A stretch of 64,000 bases of DNA from Siniperca chuatsi (GCF_020085105.1 NC_058046.1:27436175-27500174); one strand, 5' to 3'. Positions 12,501 through 25,990 are shown, counted from the stretch's first letter. Notes: generated by a model from the sequence alone, not told the origin. Made by a program: numbers and translations.

Positions 12501-15500
12501 AAGGGCAACGTCAGCCTCTGCACTGCCATCATGGCCGACTTGCCTTGCCCGAAAGCACGGAACCGAGGAATGGTAGGCACAGACTTTCTTTGGCCATAAC
12601 GGGAAATGTATTGTTAAAATATGAAATCTAAAAACACCATACTGTAATTGGATGCATGCTCCAGCTTTCACCAGAGGTTCATGTGTGACAACAGGCTCTG
12701 CTAGTTTTCTGTCTCTTCTTTTCTTCAGGTATTACTCTAGTGATATTCATTAGAATCTTCTACCACTTAATGCCTTTGTAATTGTAAGTCCCACTTCAGG
12801 TACGTGGCCTAAATGTAACTTTAATTTTACCATCACCAGGCTATGATCGGCATCGCCTTCTCCTTGGGCTTCACCGTGGGACCTCTGATGGGTGCCTACT
12901 TTGCCGTCAGCTCCAGAACTGGAGATGTCTTCTACCATACTCCAGCTCTGCTCGCCTTGGCCTTCAGTGTTGCTGATCTGCTCTTCATTTGGGTCATGCT
13001 GCCAGAGACGCTCACAAAGGATGTCAAGGTTGGCTATGTAAACGTTCACACTGCCAACTGACAAACCGAATCACATACGGTTTTACTCAAGGGGCAGAAA
13101 GTTTTGTGCAGCATGTTTTCCCAAAACATGTCATTTCTTGCTGAATCGCAGGTAAGCTAAATTTTTCATTGGCTACCAGTGAGATGTAAATGGTCTTTAA
13201 GGAATAGTTCGACAATTTGGGAAATGCGCTCTGTCGCTTTCTTCCCGAGAGTTAGATGAGAAGATTGATACCACTCACATGTCTCTATGGTAAATGTGAA
13301 GCTACAGCCAGTTAGCTTAGCTTTGCATAAAGACCAGAAACCGGGGGAAACGGCTTGTCTGGCTCTGTCCAAATAACAAAATCTGCCTTCTAGCAACTCT
13401 AAAGCTCACTTATTAACTTGTTGTTTGTTTAATCCAAGCAAACAATAAATTGTGGGTTTACGTAGGGTTATGTACTGGATTGTTTCTTGCAGTAACCTCC
13501 TGACATGACTCCAGGAAGTCACTACTCTGAGCCAAGGCATAATTCCCAGTATCAACTGGGAATGATGATCAACATAATATCAACATAACAATGAATGGTT
13601 AAAACATCATCACCACCCACTAATTGGTATATGTAAAACTCATCAACTGACTCAGTCATGGTTATTGTTTTCATACAGTGGTAAAGTTAAATACAAGTTT
13701 GTTTTCCATAGTGGCTGAAAACCTTTTTCTGACAGCGGCATTATTCTACTGATATATTCTATTGATTATTACAGATAATCTTTCCTGTTTCATTCTAGGC
13801 TTCATCTTCGGGGTTAGGGGACTCCAGGGACCTTCTGAGCCCATTATCTTTGTTCCATTTTTCAGCTGTTAGTAGGACAAAAGATCCACCTTCAAAAGAA
13901 AGTGAGTACTGCACATACTGGATTCCTCTGTGAGGCTGAAGCTTACACCCATTTGCCCCATTTATAAAGTGTGATTGAACTTTGGCACACTGATAGAAGG
14001 TGGAAATGTCTTCACAGGAATGCAGAAGCTTCAAGCGTTGGGTCTGGTTTATTTCTGCTACCTCTTCCTGTTCTCTGGTCTGGAGTTCACGCTGAGTTTT
14101 CTTACTCACCAACGCTTCCACTTTACAAGGTATGAACTCAAAGATAAAGCTGTGTACTCTTATCAGTCATAGTAAATGCGCCTGAACAGCAACCTCGTGA
14201 TTTTTACGAGCATTTTTCTCTCACTAGTATGCAGCAGGGAAAGATGTTCTTCTTCATTGGTGTCATCATGGCTTTGATCCAGGGGGGTTACGCTCGCAGA
14301 ATCAAACCTGGGCACCATATCAAGGCTGTTCGTATGGTAGGAGTACCTTCTGTTTTACATAACAAACAGCTGTAAGGACATGATGCACCGCTGCACAGTT
14401 GTCTTCTTTAATGAACCGTGTTTCTGGTTTTTAGGCAATCATAGCGTTAATCCCAGCGTTTATTCTCATCGGGCTCTCGTGGAGTGTGACGATGCTTTAC
14501 GTCGGCTTGGCGTTATACTCATTTGGTGAGCTCATTTTACACTATGTCATGTGAAGGCAAGTTAAACCCTTTATTGTACCCAGGAATGTGTAAAATGAAT
14601 GAAACATAATCGATTAACAACGGCATAATGCATATGAGTCATAACAGCAAATGAGATTGATAAAAAAGGAGAAAATTCCCATGGCCAGTAAAAATTAGAA
14701 TACCAAACCACATAGCACATTTGACAGACTTTGCAAGTGCACGGCCAACATGTGATTTGTATATTTAGTATCAGGGAAAATAGTATCCTAGGGGATGAAT
14801 AACTTCCAGAGCTGACGATTATGTGTCAGAGTTCCTTAGAGTAAAACAAAACAATAAATGGTACTATATAGTGCTTGTGCTGCGTTTTTTAATATTCAAA
14901 ATAAATACTGAAACATTTCATGACTTTTTAAAACATTCAAACCAAAAATAATGAGCCCTACATAAATGATTTGGTAAAATAATTATCTTTGTTGAGAACA
15001 ATTAGGGATTGGTGCACAAAATCTGGAAAACATTAATAGAATCATTAAAGAGTAAATTAAAACAAGATAAAATCAACACAAAAAGGAGAGAGCTTGACAA
15101 TATAACTGTTTTATATAGTCAAGCTCTCTCCTTTATGCCTCTCAGGCCTTATGTTATTGTGCTATATGTCAATTATATTTACATATCCCGGTATCACAAA
15201 TCACAAATTTGCCTCAAGGGACTTTACAATCTGTACAGGATACAACACCGTCTAATAATGTAGTAATGTATCTCAAGACACAGAAAGGTTAAATAATAAT
15301 AAAAAACAACACACCACCAATCACACGTGAATTACAGCTTGTATGCAGCAGGATAATATCCACAGACAATGCATGGGATGAAAATTTGCCTAAAACATTA
15401 AATATATCTACATCTAAAGGATTTATTTATTTATTTATGTTAAATGCAGTGTATTCCGTGATTACATTTGATGTCATTCCTTTTGTTGTTACAGCGGCTG

Positions 15501-16114
15501 CAATAGTAGTTCCATGCCTGTCGACGCTTGTTTCGGACCACGGTGAGCCTCTTATTCATTCTTATTTATGGAAACTCACAAACCATTTTGATTTTATACT
15601 ATAATGTGCACAGTGTTGCTGATTATCTACTGTGGATATACCTCCAGGCTCGGCCAATCAGAAGGGCACAGTGATGGGGATTCTGCGTAGTTTGGGTGCT
15701 CTGGCCAGAGCACTGGGACCAGTGGTGTCATCCTCCGGTAAGGAAGACAGACAGCAGTAATGGCACCAAATGCTGCTAAAATCTGAAATTTGTTGACAGT
15801 TTATGAAGCATTAGCCAGCGCACACGGGCCACTAACTTTTTTTGAGAGAATACTATTTGAATGCCTCAGTTGTAATACCTTATTCTGAACATGAAATAGC
15901 ATGGAAACTGGGCGTGGTGACATATTTTACAGGTTAATGTACTGTGTATGAATAACTTTGCTTGGTAAAAAATTGCTCTTTGCATTTGAGCCGTTGTGTT
16001 TTCTTCACAGTTTATTGGATAGCTGGAGCTCAGACCTGTTTTCTCCTCACATCAGCCTCTTTCATTATCCCCCTGGCTCTCCTGAGAACAGCCGGGAGGC
16101 TAAAGGAAGAGTGA
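9593..16114 (+). CDS. mfsd10: Major facilitator superfamily domain-containing protein 10 (TETRAN), complete
   Basis: Twelve-transmembrane MFS transporter; the human protein is described as an organic-anion transporter. Coding exons: 9593-9745, 11859-11955, 12083-12186, 12414-12572, 12840-13028, 13799-13901, 14018-14129, 14228-14336, 14435-14525, 15495-15542, 15648-15737, 16011-16114. They total 1359 nt (452 aa; human about 455). Family-specific runs seen: first helix [17 protein letters not shown], then [20 protein letters not shown], the MFS loop motif [81 protein letters not shown] and [19 protein letters not shown]. The ATG at 9593 follows a 5' UTR acceptor and sits just before helix 1. 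The donor after 13028 (GTTGGC) is weak but phase fits. Intron 1 carries an antisense LINE fragment. No frame breaks. Confidence 0.95.
10290..11560 (-). mobile_element. 5'-truncated L2/CR1-like LINE fragment in mfsd10 intron 1
   Basis: Antisense to mfsd10. Minus-strand frames give reverse-transcriptase pieces in order: [19 protein letters not shown] (about 11390-11290), a SDRK region, a [18 protein letters not shown] segment (about 11025-10970), and [20 protein letters not shown] with [20 protein letters not shown] (about 10875-10720). The frame shifts several times, so it is dead. A 5' end and endonuclease domain are absent. Confidence 0.8.
13196..13530. mobile_element. MITE copy (TTAAGGAATAGTTCGACA family), 3' end lost
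   Basis: In mfsd10 intron 5. Shares GAGTTAGATGAGAAGAT, TAGCTTAG and CATAAAGAC with the fuller copy at 27428-27825. The right terminal inverted repeat is not found here. Confidence 0.6.
14526..15494. other. Large mfsd10 intron without recognisable content
   Basis: AT-rich sequence between the coding exons ending at 14525 and starting at 15495. I see no repeat family I can name and no additional coding exon. Phase (1/1) is continuous across it. Confidence 0.5.
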
Positions 16115-16557
16115 CAGACACAAAAACTTAAAAGAGAGATTTTGATGTTTTATAGTCTCAATGAATGTTACGATGTTTACATCTGCCGGGAAAACAAGCA
16201 CTGACTTGTTGCTTTGACACAAACAAAAGTAATAAGATGTATCCTTTCTGCGCTGTTCGCCAAGGATCATCACGTGAAACACAACAATGCAAGAAGACGA
16301 TGCAGAAGAATGGTACTGTACAAATGAGAAATGGGTGGAGATAATGCCTTTTAACATGCACATGTAGACCTGTGCATATCGTGAAATGCATGGTTGGGTT
16401 AGGGTGGGTTACAAATAACATTTATGCTTGTGGAACATGATATCATTTTATATAGCAGTAGTTTAGCAATCACTCAGATTTTGTATTTTACAAATTTGCA
16501 TTTTATTTGAGCTCACTTTAAAAATGTGGATATTCTATTTTCTTGTAATTAAAAAAG

Positions 16558-16563
16558 AATAAA
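16558..16563 (+). terminator. Poly(A) signal of mfsd10
   Basis: AATAAA about 445 bp after the mfsd10 stop codon. Confidence 0.5.
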
Positions 16564-16625
16564 CGACTAAATCAACATGTGTCTATGGAAATGAATTATT
16601 ATTTTTACTTAAAAGTTGTACAAAA

Positions 16626-17403
16626 CGGTTTTCAGTGGCGGAAAGTAACTAAGTAGATTTATTAACTCGAGTACTGTACTCAAGTACAACTTTGACGTAC
16701 TTTAATTTGGTATTTCCATTTTATGCTACTTAATACTTTCACTCCACAACATACATTTTACACCACAACATGTGTCTGACTGCTAAAGGTTTTTTTTTGG
16801 CAGATTAAGGTGTCATAAAAACGTGATCCAACTTTAAAATAAGGTGCATTTTAATAGATTAATCTACCAAAAGTATACAAATGAGTAAAAATTTGCAACC
16901 AGCTACAACATTAAAATACTGCTTGCATGTTAATGCATAAATAATAATAATAACGCAAATATATCAGTATGCAATAATCTGCACATTCTGCGTAAAGGAT
17001 ACTTTGCTATATAATTTGCTGATAATACTTTTTTATTTTTACTTTGAGTAAAAATTTTAATGCAGGATGTTTACTTGTAACATAGTATTTAAAAAAATCA
17101 TGGCCGGATTCATTCATAAATATCCACCAAGGAAGCACAAAATAAACTAAAATACAGGACTAAAGGTGGTATAACCACTCTACAAGACAGGGCCAACACA
17201 TTAAGTAATCATGCAAGAAATAATGCATAGTTGATATTGTACTTAAATGGTGCAAATTTCCAATTAATCTTATTAACAAAAGCCAAGTGATAGCTAGTTT
17301 TGAGGGTCTGGTGTCCCAGGACAGTTGTCCATTTTGCCTTGTGGTAATCCATCCTTGTTTTACTACTTTTACTCAAAGATCTGAGTACCTCCACCACTGC
17401 TTC
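16626..17403. mobile_element. MITE with CAGTGGTGGAA-type ends
   Basis: Starts near CAGTGGCGGAAAGTAACTAA and ends GAGTACCTCCACCACTG, an inverted pair. Inside are the ACTCAAGTACAA and TACTTTTACT words of this abundant fish element. The same family is at 55905-56660. Confidence 0.65.
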
Positions 17404-17831
17404 ATGGAACAAGCACTTAGGATTTGAGTGTGAGCTTCATGTTATCACCACTGCCTGTAGGTTCGACTCTGTGTTATTTGAGCTTTAAACTAGCTAAATT
17501 GTGACATGTCGCCATAACCTTATTGAAAATGAAAAGAAAAGCATTAATATTTAGTTAGTGTTGAGTTGTAGAGTTGATTTGTTACGCTATAGTTAAACCA
17601 GAAGATGTCGCTGTCAGCTCTCCTCACTGCTCACACTGTAAACATCAGCTGTTTCAATCAGGTTCGGCTAGCTGCTAACTTACTGCTATGCTATCAAACA
17701 GGTTGCTTAGCCTGGATAGCCAACACGCTGCTGGGTTAGATAAATGCAGCACCGTTACAACAGGGAGTTTGACAACATATGGATTATCGAGTGAACATGC
17801 GGACATGTGACTGCAAATAGGAAAACTGAAG
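17404..17831 (+). promoter_or_regulatory. Probable secisbp2 promoter and 5' UTR
   Basis: About 430 bp between the end of a MITE and the secisbp2 ATG, which lies only 9 coding bases before the first donor. I see no TATA box and no other gene in this interval, so the transcription start is inferred to lie here. Confidence 0.35.
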
Positions 17832-20800
17832 ATGGACAAGGTAGTTAACGAAAAGTAACGTTACGGTTGTTTTTAAGTAGCTAGCAAGCTAGCAAGTAAC
17901 TAACAGACGCTGATGCATGTAGCTAGCTGTCCTAAGCTAACTTTTAGCAAACTTTAGCTGTTTGAAACGTGTAGATGATAACTTAAAGTTCAACATCTGT
18001 TTTGACCACACCAGTATGCTGTTGGGTACGCCGTTTTGTAAAGCAGTAAGTTACCCCAAAATTACAATCTACGTTAGCTAGCTAGATGTTGTTAATTTGA
18101 AATAACAGCTGAATAATTTCATCGTTAACTAGAATCAAACGTTGAGCTCAACACATTTCGTCTGAGTGAAGTGTGAGTATAAAACGTGGATAAAGTAATC
18201 AGATAGTATTTAACTAACTGTGACAATGCATGGCTTCACTTGAACTGCAGTCAGTAATGTGTTTGTCAAAGGTCGTATTCCAGCATACTGTTCATGACAG
18301 ACAATCTTTACTTTCCCCAGGAGAGCAAACTGTCATCTGCTGTCCAGTCTTTTGACCATAAACAACAGAGGAGACAGAGAAAGGAGCCTGCTGAACCACA
18401 CACAGTCTCATCACCACCTCGGATGTTGCCAAATCCTTATGTGTCCATCCACAGTTTAAGAGGGTAGGAGGATAATCACAGACCTAGATTTGTATCTTGA
18501 TCAAAGTAATCAAGCGTGACCTAATGGCCTGAGGCACCAATATCAGGCCCCTTATTTGTGTGAATGTCTGTTAAGGAACCGGTCAGGTCTGAGCCCAAAG
18601 CAGAATCCATCAAATACAAATGGAGTGCCAGCAGGAAAAGTAGGAGATGTGTCGCGGAGTCATGGCTACAGCAGCAGCCGTCGTGTCAGAGAGACCAGTC
18701 ATGATTTCCTGCAGAGAGACAGGTCCCTATGGGATCCACAAGCAAAGGTTGGTTTCATTTTGAGTACCAGAAAAATAGATAAAACAAACTCTCTTCGTGA
18801 AGTTAATTTAAGTGATTTTTCATCCATCTCCGCAGACATCAAAAAGCATCTCTCCTGCTCAAGGTAGAGTTATGGGCAAGAGCTCACTGGATGCACAGAA
18901 AAAAGGTAGATATCACACATGGCATTGTTAGCTTTGTCCTGAACAAAACATATCTGCGTACACCTAATTTCCCTCACTTTTAATCCATTTTTGCTTGTGA
19001 TTGGACCACAGGTTTTAGAAGTGCCAGATCTGCCCCGAACTCTGCAGGAGAGTCAAAACCAGCACAGACAGATTTGGTCCCATTTGAAGTGAAGATATCT
19101 GATTTCCCAGAGTTAGCTGGTGTTTCGCTGGGCAAAGCAGGCCCTCCTCTTTTTCAGAGAGTGTGCTGGGCTCCTCATTCCCCGAGCCCTGTAATGCAAA
19201 CATCGATATCTTCCTGGAGGGTGAGCTCACTGAAATATCAGACGTGATATTGTGTAGTTTGCAGTGAATGCTTCACTAACATAGATTTATACTAATGAGT
19301 TTGGTGCAAATGTAATTTTTCTATTGAATAGTCTGGCAGGAGAGGATCCCCAACACAGCCTGACCCCCAACAAATTGCCACTAATGCTAAGCCAGATTCC
19401 TCTGCCGCTTCACAAGGTAGGTGAAAGTCCCTGTAGTCATCCTTTCAATGACTATAAGGCAGTGTTAATAATATTTCAGATATTGATTATCTGATTTATT
19501 CATTTTTTGTGAACAGGTCAGCCGGTGGTGACTTCCTGGGCTAATGTTGCCTCTCAGCCTCCAAAAAAACTTGAGACAATCAGCAGCAACCACATGCAGG
19601 TTAGATGACATGATTGATTTAGACTCTCAGCATAACAGATTGATGTTTACAGGGTATCTGCAGATCTTGAAAAGTCTTGAAAAGCATTGAATACAGTTAC
19701 CTTAGAAGGTATCAAAATGCCTTACATTTTATTTACAGAGGTCTTGAATATTTTTTCTTGCCTGCTGTCGTTAGTAATGTTAGTTAAAACTTGTTCTGTA
19801 TGTGATTGTGGGCTGTTGTGACACGTTATGCATGTATAAATTAGTTTCAGCACCATTAGACCTATAGCAAGCAGTAGCTAGGAAGGTCATCGACTCATAA
19901 TGGCCAAGTGTCAATTTTAGTAAAAGAATTTAATTAATTAACAATTTTTTTATTTGTTAATCCATCCATCCATTTTCTGCCACTTATCTGGGTCCAGGAC
20001 TTGTTAATGCACTGACAGAAATGTGATATAAATGTCAATAGATTAATGTACTAAATAAATAACTGTAGGCCTTATTGTCCCCACTGGTTTTCCCTCGTTC
20101 TTTGACCGGCATGACCGTGAAAAAGGTGTTAAATTGCAGTCTATGTAGTACTAAAAAGGGCTTTTTAAAAGTCTTAAATTTAATTTTGTCAACACAGCAG
20201 AAACCCTGTTTTTAGTTAAACCAGAAACTTGAAGATTTTAATAATCCTAACTTTGATGAGACTCTATCGCACATTTAAAAACCGACTTTTTGCATATTAT
20301 AGTCGTAGAAACAGAGACACTGTGTTTAGATTTCCATCATTAGCCATCTTAAAGGTGAAATCTGTAAAGAGTTTCCCCTCGGGGATCAATAAAGTATTTC
20401 TGATTCTGATTACATTATCCACACTGTCTCCAGCAGTGTGAAGTACCTTCAGTTATGTTCAGGAGAGACAGTAGAGGGAACTGAGGATGCTGGCTGAACA
20501 GACATTAATTATTATTGTCAACCAGCACAGATGCAACCTGACGAGTCGATCAACATTTCTCAAAACAGCGTGGAGTGTTTCCAGTCATTGAAAATGTGCT
20601 GGACTTTTATTTTACAATCATACACAACAGGTTCTGTATGTCAGCTATATAAAATGTTACAGTTGAGTTTATTGAAACACCAGCATTTCACAACTTTATC
20701 ACATTTAGAGTTGTCCAGTGATAACAGTTGAACTTATTTTATGTAATTATGGGGTGAAACATTTCAATCATAAACACATGCACACGTCAGGGCAATCTCC

Positions 20801-23800
20801 TTATTTTTTATAGACTCTCCTGTCAGTCATAAAGCCAGTCGTCACGGCCAGCTAGGGTTGTTACATATTATTTCATAACTTAAAATCACCATCAAACAAA
20901 TGTTGATAAATGAAATATGTGGCTGTTTGGTCCATTAAAGTTATCAGCCACTTTTGTAGGTAATAAAATGTAGTTGTCAGGTAAACGTCTGTCATGTTTT
21001 CCTGTGCTGATATATGTTTAAACATTGTTTTCTGTCCCTTCGTTTTGTGTCTCGTCAGACGGAGGAAATGGCTGCACAGCAGGAAGAGGGAGCCCCGGGT
21101 AAGAAAAAACGGAAGAAAAAGAATAAGAAGGCGAAAGGTGCTGGTGAAGATGGAGAAGCTGAGTCGGAAGGGCCAGCAATTTATCAGGAGCCTCCAAAAT
21201 TTGAGGTAAATAAAAATGGTTTCTTTATTTTCAGTTCAAAAGCAAAACCCATTTTTAAAAATGTTAAAATAAGTGTTTCTATTGGATGGAAGATGATTTT
21301 TTGTTGTCTTTTTGTCTTGTCAGGATGAAGAGGAGTTTCCAGGCTTGACTCTTGCTTTAACTGGGACTAATAGATTGATAACAAGCCGCAATGCAGCACA
21401 ACTATGCAATGAGGTACATGTCATCAGTTATTTCTCCACCCAGATGTTTTCAGATAATAATTATAATACTGTGTCTTTTTAGAATTTACTAAAATGCATA
21501 TTACATGGGTTTCAATACGTGGGGTCTGGAGAGTGTCATTAAAATTAATTATAGTATGTAATTTGCAAAAACCTAAACCTTTTTCAGGAAAACCAAAGAG
21601 AAGGTGTTCAGCAACAGTCTGCTGACAAATCACCTGCAGCAAAAACTCAGCCCATAGAGACAGCTAAGAAAGGACAGGTTTGTATTTTTCTCTGACATTT
21701 AAATAGATGATGATATCCTGGAGAAAACAGTATAGACTGTACCCCTTTTGTTGGTCTCCTGATTTCTAGAAAGCTGAAAAGGCGTCTGGGAAGAAGAGCA
21801 AGGCTCCTGTTCAGCTGGACATCGGAAACATGTTGGCCGCCCTGGAAAAGAAGCAACAATCTCAAAAGGCTAAGCATGACGCCAAGCCAGTCATTCTGTC
21901 AGGTGGGTTATGATCGGCATCTTGGCCTCTGCTACAATGGGTTCCTCATTTCCCTCTCTTTCTTAGAAAAAGTTTATTTAAAAGTATATTTTGTGCTTAC
22001 TGATCCAGATCTGTTGGTGCAGGGTATTAAAACTTAGCCCAAGTCTCTTTTTTTAAATTATTTCTTTGTAGTTGGTGGAGGACTACCTGTTGTCCAGAAG
22101 CAACCATTAATCCAGAAGAAGCTGCCCTGGCAGCAGGATAAAATTGCACACAATCCCCTGGACTCCACCAGCCCTTTGGTGAAGAAAGGCAAGCAAAGAG
22201 AGGTGCCCAAAGCCAAGAAACCCACTCCTCTCAAGAAGGTACGTCCACTCACTTTCTGTGGAACAAATACAGATGCACTACATTTTGTAAGAATGTATTT
22301 CAGTGGTGCAGCCGTGTTAGTTTTTTTTTCTGTTTGATCCTCAGGTTATTTTGAAAGAAAGGGAGGAGAGGAAACAAAGGCGTTTGCTGGAGGAGAGAGG
22401 GCTGCTGCCTGAAAATGACTTCCAACCTGCTAATGATGCCGCAGAAGAAGAGCAGTGTGACACAAATGCCACAGGTCAGAGCAAGCATGTGAAACAATAG
22501 AATTGAAATTTGAGTGTAAGTTAAGTGTAAGCTGTAAGTAGATTAAGGAAATCTTTAATTATAGCTAATATTTGATTTATATTTTGTGCTTCTGAGCCTC
22601 AGATGAGGTTGGGAGTCCTACAGAGGAATTTGATGATCAGTCGGAGTTTAATGGCACAAACCAGATGGTGAAAGAAGGTGATGAAGAGACCGACAAAGAC
22701 GAGACCGTAGAGCAACAAACCACCTCACCTGTGCCCTGCCCAGCCAATCGACCCAAAATCCACAGCAGAAAGTTCAGAGAGTAAGACTGTAAAAGCATCA
22801 CGCTTCACTGTATCACAAGTTGTAATCTTTGTTGCTCGTCTGTGTGTCCGTTGTGTGTGAGTGAGAAATAAGAAAACATTTAACTTCACAGAATTTAATG
22901 TAATTTTTCACACATTTTTGTTCATTTGAAATGTATATCGTTGTACATGTCAGCTATTGCAGCCAGATGCTGAGCAAAGACGTGGACGAGTGTGTGACGG
23001 CTCTGCTAAAGGAGCTGGTTCGTTTCCAGGACCGCCTGTACCAGAAGGACCCCATGAAGGCCCGCATGAAGAGACGGATTGTGATGGGGCTCAGAGAGGT
23101 CCTGAAGCACCTCAAACTCAGGAAGGTCAAGTGTGTCGTCATCTCACCCAACTGTGAACGCATCCAGTCCAAAGGTACTGCGTCCTTCTGAGAGCTTCAC
23201 TGTGTATGACATTAGGAAGTTTTCAGGAACTTATTTTATGGAGACTTAAAATTGTCAGCATTTTCTCTTAATTTGTGCCAGTCTATACTTTCTCTCATCT
23301 CATATCTCATTAACACAGTCTGGTCTGTGGTTAAGTGGTCATATGCGGATGAGATGTCCAAAGTAATTACAATTGAGTTTAATTAGGGCAAACTTGGGTT
23401 TTAATGTTTTTTTTCCCCCCTTTAAAATCAAGTGTAGGTGATTTTGTTCTAGGTAAATCAACATATATATATATATATAGATAGATAGATAGATATAGAT
23501 ATATAGATAGATATAGATAGATATAGATATATAGATAGATATAGATATATAGATAGATATAGATAGATAGATAGATATAGATATATATATAGATATATAT
23601 AGATAGATATAGATATATAGATAGATATAGATATATAATTTTGATCAGTCCATAATGCAGATCAGCCACAAGAAGTGTTTTGCATAGTTTGACTTTGCTA
23701 GTTGTGTTTTTTAAGTAAACAGCTTATGTTTGTTTTCAATTTTATTTATGAGGACACTTGACTGAGACTGCTTCTACATTAAGCCAGCTAAATCTGAAAA

Positions 23801-25268
23801 CTAGGGCTGCAACTAAGGATTATTTTCATTATTGATTAATCTGCTAATCACGATTTCCGAGTTGACGTCTTCAGATTACTTGTTTTTGTCTGAGCAACTG
23901 TCCAAAGCCTAAATATGTTAAATTTTCTATCACAGATGACAAAGAAAAGCAGAAAATCCTCACAATTTGACACCCCCGAAATAGTATATGTTTGGTATTT
24001 TTGCTTGACAAATGACTGCTTATCAAAACTGTTGCCGATTAAGTTCCTGTAAATCCACTAATTGTTTCAGGTCTACAGAAAAAGCCTTTTACATGTGTAC
24101 ATGATGTGCGTCCACACTAGCATTTTCAGGTTGTTTTTGTAAAGATCCCCATCCACACAGAAGAACCAAAACAATAGTTAAAATAGCTAAATCTCTTCAT
24201 CTGAGTGATTACAGTGACAGAAAGTGACTTTCTTATTTTAACTGCTTAGCAGGCTTATGTCATAATGTTTGGTCAGCATTTTCAGATTTATCCACCCCAG
24301 AGAACATTTTTGAAGTATGAAGAGTTCATTTTCATATTTATCCAGCTAATTGTGTACATAATTTATTACTCTTTTATAAATTTAAACCTGGGCGCGATGA
24401 TGTACAGACCAGCTAAAAACACAGATAGAATAATGTCACCTTTTGCAGGAGGCCTGGATGAGGCTCTTTACACCATCATCGACACTTGTCGTGAACAGGG
24501 GGTGCCGTTTGTGTTTGCCCTCTCCCGGAAAGCTTTGGGTCGCTGCGTCAACAAGGCGGTGCCCGTCAGCCTGGTGGGCATCTTCAACTATGATGGTGCA
24601 CAGGTCAGGTTTATGTTCAGCAACAGTACATACTAATCACTGACAAGACCGTTGTTCTTAAAGTGAGCTTTAACGTTGTTAAAATCAGCATATCAATAAA
24701 TAATTTTTGACTGATATTTCAAACAAGCTGAAAACTGTGTCTTTCTTACCCACAGGACTTCTATCATAAGATGATCGAGTTGTCATCTGAGGCCAGGAGA
24801 GCCTATGAGGAGATGGTGTTGAGCCTGGAGCAGACTGGTCAGGCAGAGGCAGAGCAGGCGGTGAACACTGAGGAAATGGTGCCGATCAGCAGCCTGGCTG
24901 AGGAGGCTGACGCCACACAGGAACCAGAATACAGTAAGTTTCTGTCCTGACCCATTTTTGTGAGACCTGCTCTTTACAGGAATTGGTCTGACAAGGTAAA
25001 ACCAGGTGAAAGCTGTAAAATTAGTGACTTGACCAATTAAATCCACTTCAGGGGAAATGCAGTTAAGAGGATAAAATAACAGATTTCACCAGTGAAACTC
25101 ATATAAAAATCAAATAATTCTATTTTTGTATTTCTTCTAGTAAAAATTTGGAAGAAAATGTTGGAGAAGGATTGCAACCATAAATTTCTGAACTTTGAGG
25201 AGCAGCTGAGCTCCATGCGCTTGGACAGTGAATGCACTGAAAACACTGACGAAGATGAGAAGAGTTGA
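17832..25268 (+). CDS. secisbp2: SECIS-binding protein 2 (SBP2), complete
   Basis: Binds the SECIS element in selenoprotein mRNAs and recruits selenocysteine insertion machinery. Coding exons: 17832-17840, 18321-18463, 18576-18747, 18836-18905, 19012-19220, 19332-19416, 19517-19599, 21059-21205, 21324-21413, 21588-21677, 21770-21902, 22072-22238, 22345-22474, 22603-22780, 22954-23174, 24449-24603, 24756-24933, 25141-25268; 2388 nt, 795 aa (human about 854). Landmarks: [11 protein letters not shown] (156-166), lysine-rich [12 protein letters not shown] (272-283), [16 protein letters not shown], the [19 protein letters not shown] then ILKEREERK region of the SECIS-interaction domain, and the L7Ae RNA-binding module from about 569 ([44 protein letters not shown]). 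The N-terminus is shorter than in mammals. SECISBP2L is the alternative; linkage and the DFPEL match favour SECISBP2. Confidence 0.93.
19650..20208. mobile_element. MITE with CAGGGTWTCTGC ends
   Basis: Left end CAGGGTATCTGCAG at 19650; right end CAGCAGAAACCCTG at 20195-20208, its near inverted complement. Lies in the secisbp2 intron 19600-21058. It contains the CTTGAAAAGTCTTGAAAA words of this fish family. A TCCATCCATCCATTTTCTGC repeat fragment sits inside it near 19960. Confidence 0.55.
20355..20415 (+). mobile_element. LINE 3' tail
   Basis: TTTCCCCTCGGGGATCAATA followed by AAGTATTTCTGATTCTGATT is the characteristic 3' end of a fish non-LTR element with a short tandem tail. Only the tail is present. 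Confidence 0.55.
23460..23637. repeat. ATAG/ATAT compound microsatellite
   Basis: About 178 bp built only of ATAT and ATAG units in secisbp2 intron 15. Its minus strand is open and gives a false Ile/Tyr/Leu/Ser-rich ORF. Confidence 0.9.
23802..24080. mobile_element. Partial MITE, GGGCTGCAACTAA family
   Basis: Left end CTAGGGCTGCAACTAAGG followed by ATTATTTTCATTATTGATTA, as at 5891. The right end is missing. In secisbp2 intron 15. Confidence 0.55.
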
Positions 25269-25829
25269 CAGTGGCAAAGCCTTCCGTGCCTAAAAAACGA
25301 AGTCACTCGTGCTCCATCACCAGCTTAGAAGAAGCTAGGATGGACTTAATACCACATGCGGATAAAGAGCAATGCAAGGTGCTCTGCTGCAGTGTTTCTG
25401 GGGATTTTGTCAGGAAATTTATCATGTTGCTAATATTTGCAATGAATTACGAGTTCCTTTTTATCTTCTTTTTCAAAAGTTATATTTTTGTGTTTGAGTT
25501 TGGGATAATTGGGCAAAGCTGTGTATTTTAAGAGAGTGTGTGTGTGCAGGTTATAAACTGGAGAGGTTAACCACTGATTTACCAGGACCAAACCAGTTAC
25601 TTGAAGAGATCCCACAATATGAATTTTCACCATGTTGTCTGTGAACATGGCTAGAGGATGTGCAGGGGTTTATGTACTGAATGTGTGTAGAATATCAACC
25701 AGTTAGACAGTACTAAGAAATTATCAGTGTGTTTTGGACTTGGTCAACTTGGTATTTTTGTTTTTCTCTTATCAGTTAGGTTCAGTTTAAAGTACTTTTC
25801 TGGCATTTTTGCTTTTATTTGAGAGGCAC

Positions 25830-25990
25830 ATTAGAGAAATGACAGGAAATGAAGGGAGAGAGAGGATGGAGGACGTGCGACAAAAGTCCCAAGCCAAACT
25901 CGAACTGTGGGCATTGCAATTACATGGTCAGTGTCTAATATGGGCTCAAATAAGGACCAATACGATTAACCCTTTGTAAAACTGTGGGGA
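25830..25990. repeat. Fish interspersed repeat, possibly SINE-like
   Basis: GAAATGACAGGAAATGAAGG, then CCAAACTCGAACTGTGGG and GCAATTACATGGTCAGTG. The GTTCGAA-like word followed by this ending recalls a widespread tRNA-related fish repeat. Identification is from memory and tentative. Confidence 0.35.

Noticed and set aside
23379-23669. Minus-strand ORF rich in Ile, Tyr, Leu and Ser
   Set aside because: Direct translation of the ATAG/ATAT microsatellite in a secisbp2 intron.
17832-25268. Alternative call as SECISBP2L
   Set aside because: DFPEL and SID-region sequence and the neighbouring 9q/5p/18q-type genes favour SECISBP2; not fully excluded without alignment.
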